A stretch of 13,828 nucleotides of DNA from Porphyromonadaceae bacterium UBA7042 (GTDB taxonomy: Bacteria > Bacteroidota > Bacteroidia > Bacteroidales > Muribaculaceae): NCBI GenBank assembly GCA_002494015.1, contig DLAR01000080.1, positions 2,365 to 16,192 on the forward strand, written 5' to 3'. A model generated the notes under the pieces. It did no database searches and was not told where the DNA came from. It saw only the letters and a list, made by a program, of their open reading frames with translations. How positions within the stretch are numbered: position 1 is the first letter of the stretch; each line of letters starts with the position of its first letter. Below, piece by piece: positions 6,900 to 13,828 of the stretch. A program made the translations under genes and the position numbers.

Positions 6900-7017
6900 A
6901 AAGCACCACGCAGGAAGTTTTCACTTAATTAATTCGTGATTTATAAATTCATTTTTTAACCGAATGTACAGCACCCCTAAGAGCAAAAGCCGCTGACATT
7001 CAAAAATCATTACTTCA

Positions 7018-7368
7018 ATGCCAAGATCAGTAAATCATGTAGCTTCAAGAGCTCGCCGCAAGAAAATTCTGAAACTCACCCGTGGTTACTTCGGTTGCCG
7101 CCGCAACGTGTGGACCGTTGCCAAGAACACTTGGGAAAAAGGTCTTACCTACGCCTACCGCGACCGCAAGGACAAAAAGCGCAACTTCCGCGCTCTTTGG
7201 ATTCAGCGTATCAACGCAGCCGCACGTCAGGAGGATCTTTCTTACTCCAAGCTCATGGGCCTCATCCACAAAGCCGGTATCGAGATCAACCGCAAGGTTC
7301 TCGCCGACCTCGCTCTGAATAACCCCGCAGCCTTCAAGGCCGTAGTTGAAAAGGTAAAGAACGCCTAA
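7018..7368 (+). CDS. rplT: Ribosomal protein L20
   Basis: A 116-residue protein that binds 23S rRNA early in 50S assembly. It shows the L20 start MPRSVNHVASRARRKKILKL, the basic N-terminal extension (RGYFGCRRN) and the globular part (RDKKRNFRALWIQRINAAAR, LIHKAGIEINRKVLADLA). Length is normal. The 118-nt gap after rpmI is AT-rich and holds no clear promoter box. A strong terminator 40 nt downstream closes the operon. Confidence 0.97.
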   Translation: MPRSVNHVASRARRKKILKLTRGYFGCRRNVWTVAKNTWEKGLTYAYRDRKDKKRNFRALWIQRINAAARQEDLSYSKLMGLIHKAGIEINRKVLADLALNNPAAFKAVVEKVKNA

Positions 7369-7408
7369 GCGTCGCCTCATACTTCAGAGAAAAGAACTGA
7401 ACTGAACC

Positions 7409-7457
7409 AAACTGCCCTGCAAGACCTCCCCGAGGCTCATGCAGGGCAGTTTTCTTC
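7409..7457 (+). terminator. Strong rho-independent terminator after rplT
   Basis: A perfect 13-bp stem (AAACTGCCCTGCA at 7409-7421, TGCAGGGCAGTTT at 7440-7452) encloses a second helix CCTC/GAGG (7425-7428 with 7432-7435). The stem runs into TTTTCTT. It ends the thrS-rplT operon and separates it from the operon starting at 7615. Confidence 0.9.
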
Positions 7458-7542
7458 ACCCCCACCTCAGCCAAATCACGGAACAGGACTTTAATGCAGA
7501 CAACACATTTATAATCATTTCAACAATCCGCAGCACTACCGG

Positions 7543-7560
7543 TCATATTTGTCAATATGA
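7543..7560. promoter_or_regulatory. Operator-like inverted repeat TCATATT-N4-AATATGA
   Basis: A perfect 7-bp inverted repeat with a TGTC spacer lies 5 bp upstream of the -7 box at 7566, over the -33 region. That is where a dimeric repressor or activator would bind. Its function is inferred from position and symmetry only. The rest of 7453-7542 shows nothing notable. Confidence 0.4.
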
Positions 7561-7565
7561 TTTCG

Positions 7566-7573
7566 TATATTTG
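7566..7573 (+). promoter_or_regulatory. -7 box (TATATTTG) of the SNF2 operon
   Basis: TATATTTG is an exact TAnnTTTG match 41 bp upstream of the ATG at 7615. It would drive all four genes up to 13711. Confidence 0.6.
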
Positions 7574-7614
7574 CATATTCTTTGATATTTATCCCCCACT
7601 AAAATAGCCTTATC

Positions 7615-8613
7615 ATGTCACGTTTCCTCTCCCCAGTCTTGACGGCGGTATTATTATTGACACCGGGAATCCTGTCGATACAGGCATCGGGAGCAAAGCC
7701 GCAGTTAGGTGGTAAATCCGAGGCTGGATTATGCAGAGCTATAGGTGCCGCATACCGTCCCACGCAACTTGTCGCCGACCCTGTCACAGTGTTTCCACTG
7801 ACCGACGGCAACGCGACCCGCACCGCCCTGCGAGACCGGTTCAACAACCGCTGGGCGAGCATTGACGACGAAACCCTCGCGGCAGTCAACATCCTCCCCG
7901 CGTCATGGTGGGAACGCAACAATGACATCGCCATAGACCTCTACAACACCATCCCGGGACCACAGGAGGTAAACAGCGTGAAAAAGAACTATCCCCCGGG
8001 AATCGTGAACGCCCCGGAATGGGACAACGGCGTGTGGCAAACTGGTACAACCACAGTCTCGGGAATCGACGCCGCCTTTTATGCACCTCCTGAAAAGTTC
8101 AAAGGTGACTTTGCCCGTGCCGTGATGTATGCCGCGACACTCTACAACACCGGATGGCTCGCCTCTATCGCCTTCACTATACTTGACGGCACAGATTATC
8201 CCGCCTTGACACCCTACGCCTCCCGCATACTACTCGACTGGCACCGCAGCGACCCTGTCGACGACATTGAGACCGAGCGCAACAATGCCGTCGAGGCCCT
8301 GCAAGGCAACCGCAACCCATTTGTCGATTTTCCCGACCTTGCCGAGTTTCTGTGGGGAAACCGCAAGGGGGAACCCTACGCCGCCGAGGGTGAGAAAATG
8401 CCTCTCCACTCCACCTACCGTCTCTCCGCCGACGATAAAATCCATCTTGTTTCACCCGAAATCCCTGACGATGCCGTCTGGACAGTCAACGGCTCCCCGG
8501 TCTCGACTGCAACCCTGCCGGCAACCGCGCTCGGCACAGGCTCACACCATCTTCGTTTCCGTTCACCCTCAACCGGCACGTCAGGATGCCTGATGATAAA
8601 AATCGTTCCATGA
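7615..8613 (+). CDS. Exported endonuclease I-like protein, catalytic His apparently missing
   Basis: A 332-residue protein with a signal peptide (residues 1-24, cleaved near QASG). Its core follows the endonuclease I/EndA pattern: LPASWW (94-99), DLYNTIPGPQEVN (108-120), KKNYPPG (123-129), and the late signature ALQGNRNPFVDFPDL (228-242), in which family members read GNRNPFIDHP. In active members an EH pair stands just before the P-x-SWW stretch, and its His is the general base. Here that place reads V91-N92, and the DLHH-type pair reads DLYN. So this may be a DNA-binding pseudoenzyme or a divergent subgroup. The C-terminal 60 residues look like a small beta domain. The last codons overlap the lipoprotein gene (ATGA). 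Confidence 0.75.
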   Translation: MSRFLSPVLTAVLLLTPGILSIQASGAKPQLGGKSEAGLCRAIGAAYRPTQLVADPVTVFPLTDGNATRTALRDRFNNRWASIDDETLAAVNILPASWWERNNDIAIDLYNTIPGPQEVNSVKKNYPPGIVNAPEWDNGVWQTGTTTVSGIDAAFYAPPEKFKGDFARAVMYAATLYNTGWLASIAFTILDGTDYPALTPYASRILLDWHRSDPVDDIETERNNAVEALQGNRNPFVDFPDLAEFLWGNRKGEPYAAEGEKMPLHSTYRLSADDKIHLVSPEIPDDAVWTVNGSPVSTATLPATALGTGSHHLRFRSPSTGTSGCLMIKIVP

Positions 8614-9089
8614 AACTCCCAGCCCTCATCATAACCGCAACCCTCGCCATGTCCGTGTCGTGCGGCCATAAAGAGCTGCCTCGACGCGGCTCATCGACTG
8701 TGCAACCCGAAACGCCGGGAGGAGTCCTTCCTGAACCGGAACGCCCCGGACACAACCCCTCCGATATCGCGGCTGAACTCAATGACCCTACACCTCGTTT
8801 CATATACGGTGGCATCACGCTAAGATATGACGACGGCGGAATCCTTTTCACGCGCTACCCCGACGGCTCCACCGTCATCACCGACCTTGACGGCATAGAC
8901 CGGATTACGCTGTCGCCCGGAACCATGCGCGAAGACTCCACATTCTTGTCACCGAGACTCTCAATGACTCACGGTGAAATGACGATAGTCTCCCTCTCAC
9001 TGTTAAAACGCGATGACAAGGCGGCATGGTACTGCGCCATGTTCCCCGACTCGGCATCTACAATAATAGTACTCCCGACTGATATATGA
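8610..9089 (+). CDS. Small hypothetical lipoprotein
   Basis: A 159-residue protein starting at the ATG at 8610, which overlaps the stop of the preceding gene (ATGA). A hydrophobic segment ends in MSVSC, so C18 is the likely lipidated cysteine. A disordered Pro/Arg/Glu-rich linker (about 22-55) follows, then a beta-rich part with YGGITLRYDDGG and RYPDGSTVITDLDGIDRITL, which looks like a small sandwich or beta-meander. It lacks a strongly acidic run directly after the cysteine, so surface export is not obvious. The family is not recognised. Its stop overlaps the SNF2 start (ATGA), so the three genes are translationally linked. Confidence 0.7.
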   Translation: MKLPALIITATLAMSVSCGHKELPRRGSSTVQPETPGGVLPEPERPGHNPSDIAAELNDPTPRFIYGGITLRYDDGGILFTRYPDGSTVITDLDGIDRITLSPGTMREDSTFLSPRLSMTHGEMTIVSLSLLKRDDKAAWYCAMFPDSASTIIVLPTDI

Positions 9090-11872
9090 CCTCATTTCTT
9101 TCAAGTCTCAACCGCCTCACTCCTCTCACCCCCGCCTCGGGTCAAGAAAAAGAACCTGATTTCCATTTCATGCTGTCAGTGCGCGACGGAAACGCGATAC
9201 TTGCGACCGTCGACAAGAACATGAAAGCTGTCACACCCGACTATCGCAACTATCCGGGCGATACCGGCGCGTTGCTACGCTCCATCACCCGCCTTTCGGA
9301 TAATAGCTGGTCATCGGTATTATGGGATGACAACTACACCGGAATCAGCCTTGCCGACAACCCGCACCTCATGTATCAGCTCATCCGCTGCCGCAACATC
9401 GTCAGCGACAAAGGAAATGCAATCCACGTCTCTCCAGCAACGGCTTCATTAAACGTGATATTGCGGGAACTCGACGAAGGGAAAACCCTTAGTCCCACAA
9501 TCGAGGCCCATTGCGACAGCTTGGAGCTTAAATCAGTCAGATTCCTGACCGACAGCTTTATACTTGCCGGTCACACCATCTATCCCGCCGGTCCCGTAGG
9601 CGACAACTTTGCCAACCTCTCCTTCTTCCTCACCCCTTTTGAGGCAGCGACGCTCGACATGTTCCTGTCTGTGTTCTATTCCTGTTTTGACAATATCAAC
9701 GTCATTTATCGCGACTATGAAACAAGGTTCTCACGCGAAACCGTCATGGCTGTCCCGACCATAGTGTTTGAAAAAGTATATCCCGACAAAGCCGTGCAGT
9801 TTCACGTCCTTCAGACAGCCGACGGTGTAAACGAGGAGTTTGCCCGGCGTTTCAGCCTCACCCGCATCGCAGACATCGGTACCGACAAGACCATTGTTGT
9901 CAAGGACATCCGTTACCCGTCGCTCGATGAAAAACTTGACCTGCTCGACAAGAAACTGCGCGCCTACGCCCCGTCGCGCCAAGCTGCCAAGGAAATATAC
10001 CGTGACGGCAATTCATTCATAATCCCCGCTGCTACCGCCGGGCCGTTTCTGATTCAGGGACTCCCCGCGCTACTGGCCTCATTCGACATCCAAGGTCTTG
10101 ACAAACTGAAAGAATACAACGTTCTCCCTGTCAAGCCGCGACTGAAAGCCAGCCTGTCATCAGGAATCGATTTCCTCGAAGGGTCAGTCGATGTCGAGAT
10201 AGGCAACGAGGTTTTCTCACTCAAAGACCTCCTCGACCAGTACCGAGCCAACCGATATGTGCAATTGAAGAACGGCGTCCGCGCCGTCATCGATGACAAG
10301 TATGTCCGTCGGCTTGAACGTATCTTCCGCATCAAAAAGGGGAAGAAAAACAATGTCGAAGCATCGTTTTTTGATATCCCCGAGATTGAAAGCCTCCTCG
10401 ACGAGTCTACCGACAGCAAGAGTTTCAGACACTACCGAGAGTTTTACGAAGGATTCAACCGGCTACACGACGAAAAACTCGACATTCCCGGCCTCAAAGC
10501 ACAACTGCGTCCATATCAGGCCGAGGGCATTAAATGGCTCCGCTATCTTCACGACAACAACATGGGCGGCTGCCTCGCCGACGACATGGGCCTCGGCAAG
10601 ACCATTCAGACCATCGGGATGCTCTCGCTGCTCTATCCAGCCACAGCCGAGCCAACCCTCATCGTCATGCCGCGCAGCCTCCTGTTCAACTGGCAAAACG
10701 AAATCACACGTTTCAACCCGTCACTAAGCGTCTACACCTACTACACCCAGTCGCGAGACCTCGACGAAGCGATGAAACATCAAGTGATACTGACCACCTA
10801 TGCCATCGTGCGCAACGACATCGAGGCATTGTCAGCCCGACAGTTCCACTACATAATCCTCGACGAGTCACAGAACATAAAGAACCTCACCGCCCAACTC
10901 ACCCGGGCCACATTCATGCTCCACGGCGCCCACCGCCTCGCACTGAGCGGAACCCCCATCGAGAACAACCTTAGCGAGCTGTATTCCCTGTTCCACTTCC
11001 TCAATCCGGCGATGCTCGGGTCGCTCGACGACTTCAATTCACGCTATGCCAACCCCATCCAGCGCGACAACGACAAAGATGCTACCGAGAGTCTGCGCCG
11101 CAAGATTTTCCCCTTCATGCTGCGCCGTCTCAAGAAAGATGTGCTCAAAGACCTCCCTGACCGCATCGAGCAGACCATGTATGTTGAAATGGAATCTGAA
11201 CAGAAGGCATTCTATGAGCAGCGACGGCGTTACTACAAGGAACGAGTCACACACACTCTTGCCACCGAGGGGTTACAACGCTCCCAGTTTGTCATGTTTC
11301 AGGCCCTCAGCGAGCTGCGCCGCATAGCCTCGGTCCCCGAAAGTCTCACCGACGGCAAAATTCCGTCACCGAAGGTCGAAATGCTCGTTGAACGTCTCGT
11401 TGAAAGCGTGGCAAACGGCCACAAGGCAGTCGTGTTCTTCAACTTCATCGCCGGAATCGAACTCGTCGGCGAGCAACTCGACCGCGAGGGTATCTACTAC
11501 GCCTCCATGACCGGCTCTACCCGCGACAGACAAAGCATTGTCGAGCGTTTTCAGAACGACCGCGACTGCAAGGTATTGCTTATGACGCTGAAAACCGGTG
11601 GTGTGGGCCTCAACCTCACCTCGGCCGATACTGTATTTATATTCGAGCCTTGGTGGAACAAAGCCGCCGAGGAGCAGGCTGTAAACCGCCTTCATCGCAT
11701 CGGCCAAAAAGCCAAAGTCATGAGCTATTCAATAATTACCCACGACACAATCGAGGAGAAAATCATGCAACTGCAACAACAGAAAGCACAACTCTTTGAC
11801 AGTCTTATCAACAGCGACTCGTCGGCAACCAAACTGCTGACCGAGGAAGAAATCAACTTCATTCTCAGCTAA
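9086..11872 (+). CDS. SNF2-family DNA translocase/helicase
   Basis: A 928-residue SF2 ATPase of the Swi2/Snf2 group, which moves along duplex DNA to displace or remodel bound proteins. Motifs seen: I GCLADDMGLGKT (K505), Ia IVMPRSLLFNW (526-536), II DESQ (593-596, the bacterial variant of DEAH), III SGTPIENN (from 621), IV VVFFNFIAG, and V-VI from TGGVGLNLTSAD to the arginine fingers in NRLHRIGQ (R868, R871). The first 450 residues match no domain I can name and contain no zinc-binding CxC-CxH motif. The C-terminus ends soon after motif VI (LLTEEEINFIL), as in other bacterial SNF2 proteins. The start overlaps the lipoprotein stop (ATGA); the partner gene begins 12 nt after the TAA. Confidence 0.93.
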   Translation: MTSFLSSLNRLTPLTPASGQEKEPDFHFMLSVRDGNAILATVDKNMKAVTPDYRNYPGDTGALLRSITRLSDNSWSSVLWDDNYTGISLADNPHLMYQLIRCRNIVSDKGNAIHVSPATASLNVILRELDEGKTLSPTIEAHCDSLELKSVRFLTDSFILAGHTIYPAGPVGDNFANLSFFLTPFEAATLDMFLSVFYSCFDNINVIYRDYETRFSRETVMAVPTIVFEKVYPDKAVQFHVLQTADGVNEEFARRFSLTRIADIGTDKTIVVKDIRYPSLDEKLDLLDKKLRAYAPSRQAAKEIYRDGNSFIIPAATAGPFLIQGLPALLASFDIQGLDKLKEYNVLPVKPRLKASLSSGIDFLEGSVDVEIGNEVFSLKDLLDQYRANRYVQLKNGVRAVIDDKYVRRLERIFRIKKGKKNNVEASFFDIPEIESLLDESTDSKSFRHYREFYEGFNRLHDEKLDIPGLKAQLRPYQAEGIKWLRYLHDNNMGGCLADDMGLGKTIQTIGMLSLLYPATAEPTLIVMPRSLLFNWQNEITRFNPSLSVYTYYTQSRDLDEAMKHQVILTTYAIVRNDIEALSARQFHYIILDESQNIKNLTAQLTRATFMLHGAHRLALSGTPIENNLSELYSLFHFLNPAMLGSLDDFNSRYANPIQRDNDKDATESLRRKIFPFMLRRLKKDVLKDLPDRIEQTMYVEMESEQKAFYEQRRRYYKERVTHTLATEGLQRSQFVMFQALSELRRIASVPESLTDGKIPSPKVEMLVERLVESVANGHKAVVFFNFIAGIELVGEQLDREGIYYASMTGSTRDRQSIVERFQNDRDCKVLLMTLKTGGVGLNLTSADTVFIFEPWWNKAAEEQAVNRLHRIGQKAKVMSYSIITHDTIEEKIMQLQQQKAQLFDSLINSDSSATKLLTEEEINFILS

Positions 11873-11884
11873 TCCCGCATCTCA

Positions 11885-13711
11885 ATGGCAACCCGCACTG
11901 TTACACTATATGTCCCGGCAATACCACTGCCTTTCCAGATCCAAAGCATGGGCAAGAACATCATTGACAAGATGGTGAAAATATTCAAGCCTGCAATCAA
12001 GGGGAAAACCGTCAGACTCGTATCGGCCAACACCGGTGCCGAAAAGCACGACCATGAATTGTCAATGTGCTTTAACAAAATGGTATTTCCAACCAAAAGC
12101 TTGTCTCTAAAAGCCTTCGGAATCCTATTTGGCGACAGCCGCAACTTCAGCCTGTACCTTCAGGATTGTGCAAGTCCCGAAATGAGGCAAGTCATAAGAG
12201 AGGTATATGAAAACTTTTACATCTCTGCCAGCCGCGCCAAATATATTACCGGGGAAAGTGTGCTTAAAAGTGAGTATGACCATTATTACTATTCCGACTA
12301 TGACCGAAACTCCCTTTACAACATCTTCCTGCTTATGCTCAGCAAGGGGCCGCATGGAGATTTCGACACCCGTTACGCACTCTATCTCGACCTGCCCGAC
12401 TTCATCCGCTACCCACTCGACCGACTGTATGGCAAAGAAAACCGGCAAATCACCGCTGTCGACGATATTGACGGAAATCTGACCGTTTTTTCAGCCGAAT
12501 CAGAGGCCATGATAGCTATGCAGACCGCCAAAAACCTTGCCAAAAACAAATTGATAGACCTGACAAAGCAAAAGTTTACTCAGGCCGAAATCAAAAAGCT
12601 CGCCAAAATGATTCCCGTCAACGAGTTTTTCCCTGAGACCGACATCAAAGAGTATGCCCACCTGCGACTGCAATGGATTCTCGCCTATATGGCCAACGCC
12701 AATCCGGTTCTTCCCAAAAAACCGGTAAAAACCACGCCAGTATCCGACCAGTTACGCTCTGCTTGGGAAAAGCGCCCGTTATCAGCCGAGCTGTTCTATC
12801 AGCTAAGTTTTGTCAATATAAAAGGACTGCGTAAAAACGTGCTTTTAAGTTCCGGCATAACCGACCAGTATAGGATGACAACCAGTCTGTTGACTCAATT
12901 GAAAGGTGATAAATGGAACGATATACAATCCATCATTGATCTGCTGCATTCGGGAGAACGCTCGACTTGGCGAAACACTATATTCCACCCCACTGATTTC
13001 GACAAGATGGATATTGTCAACAAAGTGACCGACGACTATATTTACATCAACGAATCCTACCGCCAGCTCGGTGTGCCGTTAATCTGCTCCATCTTCTTTG
13101 GCCTCGCTGCAATCGGAGCGGTAGACATAGCCTATTCCGATGCCAAAGACTCGGAATCCCCCTACATGGGGTTGAAATATGTCAGGATGACTACATTCGG
13201 AGCCTATCTGACCGGTCTGATACAAACCTATAAGGCCCCGGAAATCGACACGGCCGACGCTCCGGGGTTCCAGCTTGACGACACAACGCTGACAATCTAT
13301 TCCGAGCCGGGCAACAACCTTGAAACTCTCATGAACCGGTTTTCCAAACAGATAGGACCGCGGCGTTTCGCGTTAACAGCACAATCATTCCTCCGTGACT
13401 GCTACATCCCAGAAGATGTGACGGCCAAAATAGACGAGTTTAGGCACCTCTTGCCGCGTGAAATGCCGCCGTTATGGAACGACTTCTTTGACATGCTGAA
13501 AAAGAAGTCCCATTCGGTCAAAAGAGAACCAATCTCAGGATATTACCTATTCCGGATACCATCCGACGACAAAGAATTGCAGCGGCTCCTATCGACCGAC
13601 TCTGAAATCAGGCAATATGCCATAAAAGCTGAAAACTATATGATACTTGTCGCAACTGAAAACTATCCACTGCTGAAACAACTACTCAAAAGGCACGGAT
13701 ACATCCTTTAG
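11885..13711 (+). CDS. Unknown 608-aa protein with XPB/Ssl2 N-terminal-like C-terminal region; SNF2 partner
   Basis: A 608-residue soluble protein without signal peptide. The first 390 residues are not recognised; they include a mixed N-terminal part and a basic helical segment (KNLAKNKLIDLTKQKFTQAE). From about 398 the text reads like a winged helix (LICSIFFGLAAIGAVDIAYS, then VRMTTFGAYLTGL). About 450-608 follows the pattern of the XPB/Ssl2 N-terminal-like domain found beside bacterial helicases (LTIYSEPGNNLETLMNRFSK, FALTAQSFLRDCYIP, LPREMPPLWNDFF, and a final LLKQLLKRHGY). This domain is linked to DNA-damage recognition in XPB. Identification is by eye and needs a profile search. The start is 12 nt after the SNF2 stop, implying a functional pair. 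The TAG stop lies inside the 38-bp repeat. Confidence 0.8.
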   Translation: MATRTVTLYVPAIPLPFQIQSMGKNIIDKMVKIFKPAIKGKTVRLVSANTGAEKHDHELSMCFNKMVFPTKSLSLKAFGILFGDSRNFSLYLQDCASPEMRQVIREVYENFYISASRAKYITGESVLKSEYDHYYYSDYDRNSLYNIFLLMLSKGPHGDFDTRYALYLDLPDFIRYPLDRLYGKENRQITAVDDIDGNLTVFSAESEAMIAMQTAKNLAKNKLIDLTKQKFTQAEIKKLAKMIPVNEFFPETDIKEYAHLRLQWILAYMANANPVLPKKPVKTTPVSDQLRSAWEKRPLSAELFYQLSFVNIKGLRKNVLLSSGITDQYRMTTSLLTQLKGDKWNDIQSIIDLLHSGERSTWRNTIFHPTDFDKMDIVNKVTDDYIYINESYRQLGVPLICSIFFGLAAIGAVDIAYSDAKDSESPYMGLKYVRMTTFGAYLTGLIQTYKAPEIDTADAPGFQLDDTTLTIYSEPGNNLETLMNRFSKQIGPRRFALTAQSFLRDCYIPEDVTAKIDEFRHLLPREMPPLWNDFFDMLKKKSHSVKREPISGYYLFRIPSDDKELQRLLSTDSEIRQYAIKAENYMILVATENYPLLKQLLKRHGYIL

Positions 13712-13745
13712 AGGGTGTTTCATAACAAATGTTAATCCAAAGTGG
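13708..13745 (+). repeat. 38-bp repeat, right copy
   Basis: TTAGAGGGTGTTT at the start and CCAAAGTGG at the end, 36 of 38 identical to the minus strand of 32-69. The first bases include the last base of the final CTT codon and the TAG stop of the 608-aa gene. If it is an element end, the element lies to the right of here and the left copy's element lies to the left of 32. That would put the window between two copies. Confidence 0.8.
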
Positions 13746-13763
13746 TGGCATATTTCAGTTAAC

Positions 13764-13828
13764 TCGTTATTACACAGAGGGGAGCATAGCTGTGGCTATG
13801 TGACCGAGGTGTAATGGCGAGGTAACGA
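13764..13828. repeat. Three-segment long palindrome next to the right repeat
   Basis: TCGTTA (13764-13769) pairs with TAACGA (13823-13828), TTACAC (13770-13775) with GTGTAA (13809-13814), and CATAGC (13785-13790) with GCTATG (13795-13800) around a TGTG loop. Unpaired stretches of 8-9 nt separate the helices. There is no open reading frame. It could be the subterminal structure of a mobile element or a dispersed palindromic repeat, cut by the window end. Confidence 0.7.

Noticed and set aside
1..13828. tRNA or rRNA genes
   Set aside because: No T-arm GGTTCRA-type sequence in a tRNA context and no rRNA-like stretch was found by eye on either strand; the only tRNA-like structure is the thrS leader hairpin.

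Overview
The window looks like a chromosomal segment of a Bacteroidales bacterium. The evidence is a series of promoter boxes of the Bacteroidetes TAnnTTTG type, no clear Shine-Dalgarno sequences, a PorT-like outer membrane barrel, and the character of the proteins. The fairly GC-rich coding sequence suggests a Muribaculaceae-like member rather than a classical Bacteroides; that family assignment is inference.

Layout. (1) 1-170: a 38-bp repeat (32-69) and a hairpin terminator. (2) 171-791 (+): an outer membrane beta-barrel protein. (3) 948-2238 (-): a tight three-gene operon with a radical SAM activase-like protein, a two-helix membrane protein and a small unknown protein. (4) 2336-2754 (+): an unknown cysteine-rich gene split by a -1 frame change exactly at an in-frame A AAA AAG heptamer. 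(5) 2839-3964 (+): a decayed secreted glycoside hydrolase with a promoter and signal peptide but a frameshift, a probable large internal deletion and a lost C-terminus, followed by five tandem TCAATTN heptamers. (6) 4029-7452 (+): the conserved translation block thrS-infC-rpmI-rplT, with a tRNA-anticodon-arm-like hairpin in the thrS leader and a strong terminator after rplT. (7) 7543-13711 (+): a four-gene operon made of an endonuclease I-like secreted protein without the expected catalytic His, a small lipoprotein, a SNF2 helicase and a 608-aa protein. The first three genes overlap by ATGA and the fourth follows after 12 bp. (8) 13708-13828: an inverted copy of the 38-bp repeat (36/38 identical) and a three-segment palindrome, probably the end of a mobile or repetitive element.

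How it works together. Region 6 is core translation and likely co-regulated. Region 7 is the most interesting part. The 608-aa protein ends in what reads like a winged helix followed by an XPB/Ssl2 N-terminal-like (helicase-associated) domain, so it may be the separate DNA-recognition partner of the SNF2 motor. The coupling of that pair to an exported nuclease-fold protein and a lipoprotein is unexplained. The outward-pointing repeats at both edges suggest that the whole segment lies between two copies of the same element.
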